This document shows, piece after piece, positions 34,740 through 43,190 of a stretch of DNA of 64,000 bases. Positions within the stretch are counted from its first letter, which is position 1. Each line of letters begins with the position of its first letter. A model generated the notes under the pieces. It saw only the letters and a program-made list of their open reading frames with translations. It ran no database searches and was not told where the DNA came from. The stretch comes from Blautia sp. An81 (GTDB taxonomy: Bacteria > Bacillota > Clostridia > Lachnospirales > Lachnospiraceae). The position numbers were made by a program, and so were the translations under genes. Where the stretch lies: NCBI RefSeq assembly GCF_002161285.1, contig NZ_NFHH01000009.1:98046-162045 (forward strand), in the 5' to 3' direction.

Positions 34740-36128
34740 TTAATCTTCAGTACTTTTCGATCCCAATACTACAAAAGCTTTATATATCCCAGTGCTAAGC
34801 AGCAAGAACGCACTTACAACTAAAACAAAGAACAGATCTTTCACAAAGTACCACACTACCCAAAGAGGAACCCCCACTAAATAGGGCAAAAGTAATAGGA
34901 TTATAGGCAAAATGACATGTGTAAAAATATCTATAACAATTTGTTTCTTTGTATGGTTCTTTTTTCTCCATCTCCTAATAAAGAGTATCGGGAATACAGC
35001 AACTAATATTACCAAAAGATAGCACAGATTGAGCAGTGTATGGTAATTGATGTAAAGATTACCTGAAGCTTCTGTCATTTCTTTTCCAAGAAGATGCATT
35101 ATAATATTGTTAATTAGATTGTTGCCCACAAGATAGTCGTTCATGTTCACCAAAACTGCGATACCAATTCCGCTTTCTGGAAAAATAAACATATTAGATG
35201 TGTAATTTTCGACTAATCCAGAATGATTGAAAACTGGTTCATCAAAGTCATTGGATAAGACCCAACCCATTCCATAGAAATACAGATTGTTTTCATCTTG
35301 CGGCACATTATCATAAAACATAGTGTCAAGGCTGTCCTGGCTGATAATGCCGCTGCCGTTATTCAGATACATTTGCAAATAATTTCCCATGTCCGAGGCA
35401 CAAGAACTTATGTATCCAGCAGGGACGGTTGACCATGAACGGTCATCGGGATAGTCGGGTTCTCCTGCGATAGGTATGCCGAAATAATTTCTATATCCGG
35501 CAATAAGCCCGTCAGCCTTACTGTTATCGAATGTAGCTGATGAATGCTCCATGTCAAGTGGAGAAAAGATATACTGCTCTACATAATCTGAATAACTTTT
35601 ACCGCTTACTGATTCTATAATCTTTCCGAGCAAACCGTAATTTACATTTGCATATTCATATTTACCATAGCTGTCGGTAATTTTTGCGGACCCAAATCTT
35701 TGGTAAGTACCAAGCCCACTTGTATGATTAAGCAACTGTCTAACTGTAATCCTGTTGCCATCCAAAGCGTTCTTTAGATATAGCGACACATCAATGTAGT
35801 CTGAAATTGGTGTGTCCAAATCAATCTTGCCTTGCTCAACAAGCTGCATGATTGCCAATGCCGTAAAAGATTTGCTCATAGAGCCTATGATAAAAGGCGT
35901 ATCAATACTCTCGCAATTACCATAAGCTTCGGCAAATAATACTTCGTCTTTATTGACCACAATCACTGCCATTCCTGGAATATGAAACGCCTTGACATCT
36001 GCTTCGAGCTGTTCGTTAATTGTATCAAAATCCGGCATATTATATGCGAAAGCTGTACACGGTACTAAAACAAGGATGAATAAAATCATAACAGTCCATA
36101 TAGCGGAACAGCCAATAGTATGTTTCAA
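34740..36128 (-). CDS. Membrane-anchored serine hydrolase, class C beta-lactamase-like fold
   Basis: This 462-residue protein has an N-terminal signal/anchor (residues 8-28), a penicillin-binding fold with SxxK (Ser83-Met-Ser-Lys86), YxN (Tyr159-Ala-Asn161) and HSG motifs, and three C-terminal membrane helices (about 365-455). The catalytic domain would be outside the cell. Relatives include D-amino-acid-specific peptidases and esterases; true beta-lactamase activity cannot be claimed. GGAGGTGTC precedes the start. It is the cargo of element A, is AT-rich compared with the GC-rich backbone, and is absent from element B. Confidence 0.82.
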   Translation of the reverse strand: MKHTIGCSAIWTVMILFILVLVPCTAFAYNMPDFDTINEQLEADVKAFHIPGMAVIVVNKDEVLFAEAYGNCESIDTPFIIGSMSKSFTALAIMQLVEQGKIDLDTPISDYIDVSLYLKNALDGNRITVRQLLNHTSGLGTYQRFGSAKITDSYGKYEYANVNYGLLGKIIESVSGKSYSDYVEQYIFSPLDMEHSSATFDNSKADGLIAGYRNYFGIPIAGEPDYPDDRSWSTVPAGYISSCASDMGNYLQMYLNNGSGIISQDSLDTMFYDNVPQDENNLYFYGMGWVLSNDFDEPVFNHSGLVENYTSNMFIFPESGIGIAVLVNMNDYLVGNNLINNIIMHLLGKEMTEASGNLYINYHTLLNLCYLLVILVAVFPILFIRRWRKKNHTKKQIVIDIFTHVILPIILLLLPYLVGVPLWVVWYFVKDLFFVLVVSAFLLLSTGIYKAFVVLGSKSTED

Positions 36129-36188
36129 TAAGACACCTCCATAAACAAAAATTTATCCTTTTTTACCTATGACATAGGAAATTTCATC

Positions 36189-36998
36189 TCAATCAGTTTC
36201 TTTTCCCGCCTGCTCAATCATCTTCTTCGCCAACTGCTGGAACAGGTCGGCAGTTTCTTCGTCCATCGGCGCAAGCTGTCCAATCTGTCCGGCTATCATC
36301 GCTGTTACATCGTCAATGGAAAGCGGGTTTTGTTTCTGCTCCGCCAGTGCGTCCCGCATGGCTTGGAACATAGCGGCGGTCACAGCTTCTCCCGGCTGTG
36401 ACCCGTTGTCAATGTCTTTCTTAATATCCCGCAGGATAGCGAGGAACACATTTTTGATTTTCTCAATCTCCGTTTCATGTTCCCCCATCTTCTGGGCGTT
36501 CAAAAGCTGCAAATCCTGCTTTGCTTCCGCCCGGTGTTCCGGGTGTTCTTTCATCAGGTCGGACAGGGAAGCCGTTGCTATCTCGATAAGCTTGTTTCTT
36601 GCTGTTATCCCCTTTGCCGCCGTGTCCTGAAAATAAATCCGTATCAAATCTATCAGCTTGGGAAAATTCCTGTGTTCTAACAGACGATTAAGGATTTGCA
36701 CATCAACAGCACCCGTCACAAGCCCCCTCACGGCTCCCTCGGACAAGCCTAATTCAGAAATATCGTAGCTTTTACGGACACTCACGGTGGACAAGCCCAG
36801 TATGTAGTCTGTCGATACCCTAAATTCCTTTGCCACACCTATGAGAATATCACTGCTGACCGTTCTCGTTTCGCCGCTGACAATGCGGCTCAACTGGGAA
36901 GCGGAAACGCCGATTTTCTCCGCAAGTTCCTTTTGTGTGATGTGGTTCCCGTTGCATAAATCGGAAATCCGCTGTCCGGGCGTTCCGGGTAAAGCCAT
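36189..36998 (-). CDS. XRE-family regulator of element A
   Basis: This 269-residue protein has an N-terminal helix-turn-helix (residues 8-60: HITQKELAEKIGVSASQLSRIVSGE) and a long helical C-terminal part with no named domain. The ATG at 36998 follows AGGAGGTG; a GTG two codons upstream is too close. The operator ATTGCA-N4-TGCAAT sits in its promoter, so it likely represses itself. A copy about 93 percent identical by eye is encoded by element B at 43191-43991. The divergence shows two related elements, not a recent duplication. Confidence 0.85.
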   Translation of the reverse strand: MALPGTPGQRISDLCNGNHITQKELAEKIGVSASQLSRIVSGETRTVSSDILIGVAKEFRVSTDYILGLSTVSVRKSYDISELGLSEGAVRGLVTGAVDVQILNRLLEHRNFPKLIDLIRIYFQDTAAKGITARNKLIEIATASLSDLMKEHPEHRAEAKQDLQLLNAQKMGEHETEIEKIKNVFLAILRDIKKDIDNGSQPGEAVTAAMFQAMRDALAEQKQNPLSIDDVTAMIAGQIGQLAPMDEETADLFQQLAKKMIEQAGKETD

Positions 36999-37038
36999 AG
37001 ACACGCACCTCCTCCGTATATTTCCATTATACAGAATG

Positions 37039-37054
37039 ATTGCAAAAATGCAAT
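37039..37054 (-). promoter_or_regulatory. Operator in the XRE promoter of element A
   Basis: ATTGCAAAAATGCAAT is an inverted repeat (6-bp arms, 4-bp gap) at the -35 region of the XRE gene. The same site with a T-rich gap is conserved in element B (43135-43150). Confidence 0.6.
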
Positions 37055-37075
37055 TTCCAAAGTGTAAACTTCATC

Positions 37076-37113
37076 AAAATGCAATTCTCGCAAAATTCCG
37101 GGAATTGCATTTT
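37076..37113. terminator. 12-bp perfect hairpin upstream of the XRE gene
   Basis: AAAATGCAATTC (37076-37087) pairs with GAATTGCATTTT (37102-37113), with T-run and A-run flanks, so it could terminate on either strand. It reuses the TGCAATT core of the XRE operator. Confidence 0.6.
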
Positions 37114-37217
37114 TTTCGTGTAGACTTAGGGTAGTTCATCGATGGACAGCACCTTGAAAACAGAATGACCGTCCGAAAAGGAATACCCCGGCTGGGGAAG
37201 CACCGCAAGGAACCGGA

Positions 37218-37240
37218 CTTCGGGACAAAATGTCCCGAAG
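37218..37240 (+). other. Conserved 10-bp hairpin before the Cys-rich VLP gene
   Basis: CTTCGGGACA pairs with TGTCCCGAAG around a 3-nt loop. Element B keeps the stem (42951-42972) but has a different loop, which suggests the structure is what is conserved. Confidence 0.6.
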
Positions 37241-37276
37241 TTGCGGGGAGCGTGCCAACGCCGGAACACGCCGCTA

Positions 37277-37384
37277 TTGTCGGGGCCCCCGCAAAGCCAT
37301 ATGGCTTTGTGGGGAGAGGAGGAGCAGCGGAGCAAGTGAGTTTTGCCGCTTGCGGCGAAACGAGCGATACGCAGCTTGCGACAA
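37277..37384. repeat. 108-bp palindrome-rich insertion present only in element A
   Basis: TTGTCG starts it and CGACAA ends it. Inside is a 28-bp near-perfect palindrome (37287-37314, CAAAGCCATATGGCTTTG core). Element B lacks this stretch at the same position. It may be a MITE-like unit. Confidence 0.5.
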
Positions 37385-37441
37385 CGAGGCAGGAAGCCTT
37401 TTCGGGGAGAACGGCAGCGGAAAGAAAAATGGAGGGAACGC

Positions 37442-37855
37442 ATGAGAGATAACCCCTATAAAGACTTGCCGCCGCTGGAAAGCAGGCCGGACGGTTCCCT
37501 TTACCGCATGACACCGGCGCAGAGGAAACAGGCGGCCAGCCTGATACGCCGGGAGTGCTGTTGCTGTGAGGACGGAGACTGCATTGTCCTTGACGATGGG
37601 GACACCTGCACCTGCCCGCAGACGATTTCTTTCTCGGTCTGCTGTAAGTGGTTCCGCTGGGCGGTTTTGCCGCTGGACGGAACGCTGGAAGCGGAGATTT
37701 TCCGGGATAAGGACTTGAAACGCTGTGCGGTCTGCGGCGGTGTGTTCATCCCCAAATCCAACCGGGCAAAATACTGCCCCGGCTGTGCCGCCAGAGTTCA
37801 CAGGCGGCAGAAAACAGAAAGTGAACGGAAAAGGAGGTCTGCTGTGGACAGTTAG
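37442..37855 (+). CDS. Cysteine-rich VLP-type protein of element A
   Basis: This 137-residue protein has two Cys clusters: CCCCEDGDC with CTCPQ and CC in the middle, and a C-terminal zinc-finger-like CAVCGGVF...KYCPGCAARVHRRQK. It matches the cysteine-rich VLP family found on Clostridial mobile elements. The function is unknown; DNA or RNA binding through the C-terminal finger is an inference. GGAGGGAA precedes the ATG at 37442; the open frame runs further upstream but without a site. Element B has a homologue at 42441-42854. Confidence 0.8.
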   Translation: MRDNPYKDLPPLESRPDGSLYRMTPAQRKQAASLIRRECCCCEDGDCIVLDDGDTCTCPQTISFSVCCKWFRWAVLPLDGTLEAEIFRDKDLKRCAVCGGVFIPKSNRAKYCPGCAARVHRRQKTESERKRRSAVDS

Positions 37856-37966
37856 GAGCGAAAAAAGCCTTGATTTATCAGGCTCTGCAAGCCCCAAACC
37901 GGGGCAGGTGGTATAAAGTATCGCCCGCCCCGGAAAACGGGCTTCTAACCGTCCACAAAACGCACT

Positions 37967-38362
37967 ATGACAAATACCATTTATGTCCATCAGCCGGAAA
38001 GAGCGTTCAGCTTCACCCGGCTCCCGAATTTTCTCTTTGAAGCCCCCACATTCAAGCCCCTGTCCAACGAGGCAAAGGTTCTGTATGCCTTTATCCTGCG
38101 CCGGACAGAGTTATCCCGCAAGAATGGGTGGGCGGATGACTGCGGACGGATTTTCCTGTATTACCCTATCTGTGAAGTGGTTGGCCTGCTCCACTGTGGG
38201 CGGCAGAAAGCGGTGAACATCCTGCGGGAACTGCAATACGCCGGACTGGTGGAAATCCAGAAACAGGGCTGTGGAAAACCCAACCGCATTTTTCCAAAAT
38301 CCTATGAAGCGGTTCCAAACACCGACTTCAAGAAATCCCGTTCTGGTACGCGGTCGGACTGA
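37967..38362 (+). CDS. repA: RepA_N-type replication initiator (short form) of element A
   Basis: This 131-residue protein matches the N-terminal winged-helix domain of RepA_N replication initiators: FTRLPNFLFEAPTFKPLSNEAKVLY, RTELSRKNGWADD, CGRQKAVNILRELQYAGLVE. It lacks the longer C-terminal part of plasmid initiators. It may bind the repeats just after its stop codon and start replication of the excised circle, or act as a regulator. Element B has an inverted homologue (41934-42329) that is very similar. Confidence 0.8.
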   Translation: MTNTIYVHQPERAFSFTRLPNFLFEAPTFKPLSNEAKVLYAFILRRTELSRKNGWADDCGRIFLYYPICEVVGLLHCGRQKAVNILRELQYAGLVEIQKQGCGKPNRIFPKSYEAVPNTDFKKSRSGTRSD

Positions 38363-38374
38363 AAACCGTACCCA

Positions 38375-38412
38375 TGAAGTACGGAAACCGCCCCCCTGAA
38401 GTACGAAAACCG
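38375..38412 (+). repeat. Two iteron-like direct repeats after repA (element A)
   Basis: TGAAGTACGRAAACCG occurs at 38375-38390 and 38397-38412, right after the RepA_N gene. The arrangement is kept in element B at 41890-41935. These are candidate binding sites for the initiator. Confidence 0.5.
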
Positions 38413-38455
38413 GACGGTATATAGAAATACAAAGATTAAAATGATTTATTTATAT

Positions 38456-38532
38456 CCATTCCATTCCTATCGTATCAAAGATAATTCCGACGGGATTTTC
38501 CCTGTGGAAAACCCCGGATAGGAAAGGAATGG
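38456..38532 (+). other. Candidate oriT upstream of the relaxase gene
   Basis: CCATTCCATTCCTATC (38456-38471) and GATAGGAAAGGAATGG (38517-38532) form a 16-bp inverted repeat with one mismatch, enclosing smaller GGGATTTTCCC-like repeats. Position just before mobV fits a transfer origin. In element B the right half is deleted. Confidence 0.55.
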
Positions 38533-38545
38533 GGAAAGGAGCAGA

Positions 38546-39490
38546 ATGGCACAACACGCAATTTTGCGGTTTGAGAAGCACAAGGGCAATCCGGCAAGGC
38601 CGCTGGAAGCCCACCACGAAAGACAGAAAGAACAATACGCCAGCAATCCCGACATTGACATAAGCCGGAGCAAATACAACTTCCATATCGTCAAGCCGGA
38701 GGGACGCTATTACCACTTCATTCAGAGCCGTATCGAGCAGGCCGGATGCCGGATGAGGAAAGACAGCACACGGTTTGTCGATACGCTGATAACCGCCAGC
38801 CCGGAGTTTTTCAAGGGGAAATCCCCAAAGGAGATACAGGCGTTTTTCCAGAGGGCGGCGGCTTTCCTCATTGGACGGGTAGGCCGGGAAAATATCGTGT
38901 CGGCGGTGGTACACATGGACGAGAAAACGCCCCACCTGCATTTGACCTTTGTTCCGCTGACAAAGGACAACCGCCTGTGCGCTAAGGAGATTATCGGCAA
39001 CCGGGCAAACCTGACGAAGTGGCAGGACGATTTTCACGCCTATATGGTGGAGAAATATCCTGACTTGGAGCGTGGGGAGAGCGCCAGCAGGACAGGCCGG
39101 AAGCATATCCCCACCCGGCTTTTCAAACAGGCGGTTTCCCTCTCCAAACAGGCCAGAGCCATTGAAGCCGCCCTTGACGGCATTAACCCATTGAACGCCG
39201 GAAAGAAAAAAGAGGAAGCCCTCTCCATGCTGAAAAAGTGGTTTCCGCAGATGGAGAACTTCTCCGGGCAACTGAAAAAGTACAAGGTCACAATCAATGA
39301 CCTGTTAGCGGAAAATGAAAAGCTGGAAGCAAGGGCAAAGGCCAGTGAAAAAGGCAAGATGAAAGATACGATGGAACGGGCAAAGCTGAAAAGCGAACTG
39401 GACAATTTACAGCGGCTGGTTGACCGTATCCCGCCGGATATACTGGCGGAACTGAAAAGGCAGCAGCGGCACACGGTAAAGGACAGGTGA
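38546..39490 (+). CDS. MobV-family relaxase (Mob_Pre; TnpZ-like)
   Basis: This 314-residue protein is a plasmid-recombination/mobilisation relaxase. The three-His region HMDEKTPHLHLTFVPL (His123, Glu126, His130, His132) is the HUH-like metal site, and NFHIVKPEGRYYHFI lies at the N-terminal part. It nicks oriT and pilots single-strand DNA when a conjugative helper is present. The C-terminal third is a coiled coil (LLAENEKLEARAKASEKGK). GGAAAGGAG precedes the ATG. Element B has lost this gene. Confidence 0.9.
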   Translation: MAQHAILRFEKHKGNPARPLEAHHERQKEQYASNPDIDISRSKYNFHIVKPEGRYYHFIQSRIEQAGCRMRKDSTRFVDTLITASPEFFKGKSPKEIQAFFQRAAAFLIGRVGRENIVSAVVHMDEKTPHLHLTFVPLTKDNRLCAKEIIGNRANLTKWQDDFHAYMVEKYPDLERGESASRTGRKHIPTRLFKQAVSLSKQARAIEAALDGINPLNAGKKKEEALSMLKKWFPQMENFSGQLKKYKVTINDLLAENEKLEARAKASEKGKMKDTMERAKLKSELDNLQRLVDRIPPDILAELKRQQRHTVKDR

Positions 39491-39562
39491 TAGATATAAG
39501 CAGAAATTTTCGCCGCCCCTGTGCGGCATTGTACCTTGAAAACTGAATATGGAGGACACTGG

Positions 39563-39757
39563 ATGGCAAAAAGCGAAAGCGATATTTTTACACCCCGGAC
39601 AGGGCAGGTCATACAAGCAGAGAACGGCACGCAGTATTTTGTATGTGGGAACAACCGTATAAAAATCTCCGAACACTTCGCCACAGGCGGGAAGCCCCTC
39701 GGTGATCTGATTGTAGATGTGGTGCGGCATACCGCAGAAAAAGCCGCTTCAACCTGA
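39563..39757 (+). CDS. tnpW: Transposon-encoded protein TnpW
   Basis: This 64-residue protein resembles the TnpW family of Tn4451-type elements (DIFTPRTGQVIQAENGTQYFVCGNNRIKISEHF). Its biochemical role is not known. GGAGGA before ATG 39563 fixes the start; the upstream open frame has no site. It lies between the relaxase and the recombinase as expected for the family. Confidence 0.75.
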   Translation: MAKSESDIFTPRTGQVIQAENGTQYFVCGNNRIKISEHFATGGKPLGDLIVDVVRHTAEKAAST

Positions 39758-39767
39758 TAGCCCATCA

Positions 39768-39797
39768 TTGATAACACGCCTACGATTATGATATAAT
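39768..39797 (+). promoter_or_regulatory. tnpX promoter
   Basis: TTGATA (39768-39773), an 18-bp spacer and TATAAT (39792-39797). The predicted start is about 8 nt before the hairpin that encloses the tnpX ribosome site. Confidence 0.65.
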
Positions 39798-39811
39798 TGC
39801 CATAGAGCAAA

Positions 39812-39878
39812 AGTATTGTAAGCGTGGGTTGTTTCTTTAGAAGGAGGATTTTTAACGGTGAAACAACCTTACAATACT
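39812..39878 (+). promoter_or_regulatory. Hairpin enclosing the tnpX ribosome site and start codon
   Basis: AGTATTGTAAG (39812-39822) plus GTTGTTTC (39828-39835) pair perfectly with GAAACAAC (39860-39867) plus CTTACAATACT (39868-39878), with a 5-nt bulge. The loop contains AAGGAGG and the first two bases of the GTG start. It could control tnpX translation. Confidence 0.7.
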
Positions 39879-40270
39879 ATGATTTACAACACGGCGCTTT
39901 ATATGAGATTGAGCCGGGACGATGAAAACTATGGTGACAGCGTAAGCATTGAAACACAGCGGACAATCCTGCAACAGTACGCAAAGGAACAGGGGCTTCA
40001 TGTAGTCGGTGAGTATGTGGACGATGGCTGGTCGGGGACGAACTTTGAACGCCCGGATTTTCAGTGCATGATGGACGATGTGGAAGCCGGAAAAGTAAAC
40101 TGCATTGTCACGAAAGACCTTTCCCGTTTCGGGCGGGAACATGTGATGATGGACTACTATCTGGAATTTCTGTTCCCGGAAAAACGGGTGCGCTACATCG
40201 CCGCTGCGGAGAATGAGGACACAGAAAAAGGACTTTCCGATTTTGTCCCGTTCAAAAACCTGTTCAATGA
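39858..40270 (+). pseudogene. tnpX: Large serine recombinase TnpX, 5' half (split by element B)
   Basis: This holds residues 1-137 and two bases of the next codon. The resolvase catalytic domain is present: catalytic Ser19 in ALYMRLSRDDE, then YVDDGWSGTNFERPDF and VTKDLSRFGREH. After FKNLFN the frame crosses into element B and becomes unrelated. The 3' half lies at 46090-47299. Joining base 40270 to 46090 gives FKNLFNEWFAKDTSRK in frame, a 540-residue TnpX of normal length. GTG start after AAGGAGG. Confidence 0.88.
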
Positions 40271-40299
40271 GATGTTCTCATTAAGAATGGAAGCCCTTG

Positions 40300-41797
40300 T
40301 TATCCAATATAGCCCACGAATTTATAATAAATCCGTATCTCCCGTTCTTTCAGTCCGTCCACAATCCGCTGTTCGCCTATCTCGATTTTGTCAATCAGCC
40401 GGAGAAGCGTTTCACGGTCAAGGCTTTCCAGATTGCGGTACTGGCGGATAAGGCTGACCCATTCCTGCACATCATTCTGTACCATCTGGCTGTCCTCTAT
40501 CCGCCGTTCCAGTTCTTCAAGCTGGGCGGCTTTTTCTGTCCGTTCCGTCTGGTACTTGTTCAGCAGTTCAATGCAGACCACTTCGGGTATCACCCCCTTG
40601 ACCTTATCCTCATAAGTGCTTTGCACCAGCCGTTCCAGTTCCGCCAGCCGCTTGCGTACCGCCTTGATGGTTTTCTTCGTAGCGGCTGTTTCCTCCGCAC
40701 TCTGGCTCTGCCGGTATTCCGTCATGCGCCGCACCATTTCCGTTTCACTGCAATCCGCAATCTCCGCTTTTGTCCGTATATCGTCCAGCACCACTTCCAC
40801 AAGGGGCTTTAGATAAATTCTGTGGGTGGAGCAGGCGGTATGCCCGCTTCGGGAGTAGTTGCCGCACATATAGGACTCATAAAACGCCACAGAGCCGTTT
40901 TTCCGTTTGTGCCGTTCCGTATTGTGCCGGAGTGCAAAGCCGCAGTCCATACAGTAGAGCAGACCGCCGAATAGACTGATTTCATTCAGCGAGTTATAAC
41001 GAGGGTGGCTGTGCATTTTGTCAATCTCCTGTGCCAGTTCCCATGTTTCCATGTCGATAATGGGCGGGTGGGTGTTCTCTACTTTAATCCATTCCTCTTT
41101 GGGCTTATCCACCTGCTTATGGTTTTTGTAGGAAACATGGCCCCGCTTGTTTTGTACCATGTGGCCGATATAGACCTCATTGCGGAGCAGCTTGCGTATT
41201 GTCACATCGTTCCACATTTTATTCTGGCGGTGGGGATTGGCCTTGCCGAGCGCCTGATAGTAGTATTCCCTCGGCGGGAGAATCCCCGCTTCGTTGAGGG
41301 TCTGGGCAATCTTGCGAAAGCCCAGACCCTTGCAGCGAAACGAGAAAATCTTCCTCACAACAGCGGCGGCGGGTTCGTCAATGATGAAACGGTGGGTGTC
41401 CTGCGGGTCTTTGAGGTAGCCGTAAGGGGCGTAGCAGCCGATATATTTCCCCGTCTTGCAGGTGGACTGCCGGACGGATTTTATCTTGCTGCTGGTGTCA
41501 CGGGCGTAAAAATCGTTCATTACATTTTTAAAAATCATAATCATCTCATTGTCCTTGTGAATGGTGTCCACACCATCATTCAGGGCAATGAAGCGGCACC
41601 CCAGAGAGGGGAAAATGACATCAATGTATTTGCCCGTTTCAATGTAATCACGCCCGAAGCGGCTTAAATCTTTGACTACAATTAAATTGATTTTCCCTTT
41701 GCGTGCGTCCGAAATCATTTCATTCAGTCCCGGACGGTCAAAGGTTGTTCCGCTCACACCATCGTCTACATAGGTGGAAACAATTTTCCACAGGGAA
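40300..41797 (-). pseudogene. Large serine recombinase of element B, 5'-truncated
   Basis: The remaining 485 or so residues start at TYVDDGVSGTTFDRP, so the N-terminal segment with the catalytic serine is missing. The later part is intact: VVKDLSRFGRDYIETG, the recombinase domain (CYAPYGYLKDP), the zinc ribbon (CMDCGFALRHN, CSTHRI) and coiled coil (to residue 485). It is related to, but clearly distinct from, TnpX of element A. Upstream of 41797 the DNA is the oriT-side backbone, so a deletion joined the two. Inactive for strand exchange. Confidence 0.85.
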
Positions 41798-41889
41798 AAT
41801 CCCGCCGAAACTATCTCTGATAGGATTGGAATGGAATAGATATAAATAAAATATTTTTAATCTTTGTATTTCTATATACCGTCCGATTT

Positions 41890-41935
41890 TCGTACTTCAA
41901 GAGGGCGGTTTCCGTACTTCATGGGTACGGTTTTC
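41890..41935 (-). repeat. Iteron-like repeats of element B
   Basis: These are inverted counterparts of the 38375-38412 repeats: two copies of the GAAGTACGRAAA core, next to the RepA_N gene end. Two nearby base differences from element A are visible. Confidence 0.45.
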
Positions 41936-42329
41936 AGCCCTCCGGCGTTCCAAAACCGGATTTCTTGAAGTCGGTGTTTGAAACCGCTTCATAGGATTTT
42001 GGGTAAATACAGTTGGGTTTTCCACAGCCCTGCTTCTTAATCTCAATCAACTCCGCATACTGTAACTCCCGCAGAGTGTTGACGGCTTTCTGCCGCCCAC
42101 AGTGGAGCAAGCCCACCACCTCACAGATGGGATAGTACAGGTAAATGCGTCCGTACTCGTCCGCCCACCCGTTTTTCCGGGACAACTCCGCCCGCCGCAG
42201 GATAAAGGCATACAATAGCTTTGCTTCGTTGGACAAGGGCTGGAATGTAGGTGCTTCAAAGAGGAAATTCGGGAGCCGGGTGAAGCTGAACGCCTTTTCC
42301 GGCTGATGAATATAAATCGTGCTTGTCAT
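41934..42329 (-). CDS. repA: RepA_N-type replication initiator (short form) of element B
   Basis: This 131-residue protein is the homologue of the element A protein at 37967-38362, differing at scattered positions (for example FQPLSNEAKLLY and WADEYGRIYLYY). It has the same winged-helix RepA_N domain and the same truncated length, so the short form is the normal state for these elements, not decay. It lies next to the same type of direct repeats. Confidence 0.8.
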   Translation of the reverse strand: MTSTIYIHQPEKAFSFTRLPNFLFEAPTFQPLSNEAKLLYAFILRRAELSRKNGWADEYGRIYLYYPICEVVGLLHCGRQKAVNTLRELQYAELIEIKKQGCGKPNCIYPKSYEAVSNTDFKKSGFGTPEG

Positions 42330-42440
42330 ATCGTATTTTGTGGACGGTTAGAAGCCCGTTTCCCGGGGCGGGCGATACTTTATACCGTCTGCCCCGGTTT
42401 GGGGCTTGCGAAGCCTTGTAAATCAAGGCTTTTTTCCTGT

Positions 42441-42854
42441 CTAACTGTCCACAGCAGACCTCCTTTTCCGTTCACTTTCTGTTTTCTGCCGTCTGTGAAC
42501 TCTGGCGGCGCAGTCCGGGCAGTATTTCCCCCGGTTGGATTTGGGGACGAATACGCCGCCGCAGACTGCGCAGCGTTTCAAGTCCCTGCCTCGGTAAATC
42601 TCCGCTTCCAGTGTCCCGGCAAGCGGCAAGACCGCCCACCGAAACCATTTACAGCAGACCGAGAAAGAAACCATCTGCGGACAGGTGCAGGTGTCCCCAT
42701 CGTCAAGGACAATGCAGTTACTGTCCTCACAGTTACAGCACTCCCGCCGTATCAGGGCGTTGGCCTGTTTCCTTTGCGCTGGTGTCATGCGGTAGGGCGT
42801 GCCGTCCGGCTTGCGCTCCAACGGCGGCAGGCGTTTATATGGATTTTCTTTCAT
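42441..42854 (-). CDS. Cysteine-rich VLP-type protein of element B
   Basis: This 137-residue homologue of the element A protein has all cysteines conserved except in the first cluster (CCNCEDSNC instead of CCCCEDGDC). It keeps the C-terminal CAVCGGVF...KYCPDCAARVHRRQK finger. ATG 42854 follows GGAGGGACG. The upstream region lacks the 108-bp insertion found in element A but keeps the CTTCGGGAC hairpin. Confidence 0.8.
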   Translation of the reverse strand: MKENPYKRLPPLERKPDGTPYRMTPAQRKQANALIRRECCNCEDSNCIVLDDGDTCTCPQMVSFSVCCKWFRWAVLPLAGTLEAEIYRGRDLKRCAVCGGVFVPKSNRGKYCPDCAARVHRRQKTESERKRRSAVDS

Positions 42855-43134
42855 GCGTCCCTCCATTTGTTTTCCGTTGCCGTTCTCTCCGAAAAGGCTT
42901 CCTGCCCCATTCCTGCGGCGTGTTCCGGCGTTGGCACGCTCCCCGCAGCTTCGGGACATCTTGTCCCGAAGTCCGGCTCCTTGCGGTGCTTCCCCAGCCG
43001 GGGTATTCCTTTTCGGACGGTCATTCTGTTTTCAAGGTGCTGTCCATCGATGAACTACCCTAAGTCTACACGAAAAAAATGCAATCCCCGGAATTTTGCG
43101 AGAATTGCATTTTGATGAAGTTTACACTTTGGAA

Positions 43135-43163
43135 ATTGCATTTTTGCAATCATTCTGTATAAT
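43135..43163 (+). promoter_or_regulatory. XRE promoter and operator of element B
   Basis: ATTGCATTTTTGCAAT (43135-43150) is an inverted repeat covering the -35 region, and TATAAT is at 43158-43163. Conserved with element A, supporting autorepression. Confidence 0.65.
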
Positions 43164-43190
43164 GGAAGTATGCGGAGGAGGTGCGTGTTT

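Noticed and set aside
37274..38216. Overlapping long open frames on both strands in the GC-rich backbone of elements A and B
   Set aside because: They are shadows of the Cys-rich VLP and RepA_N genes, with no ribosome sites and no recognisable domains.
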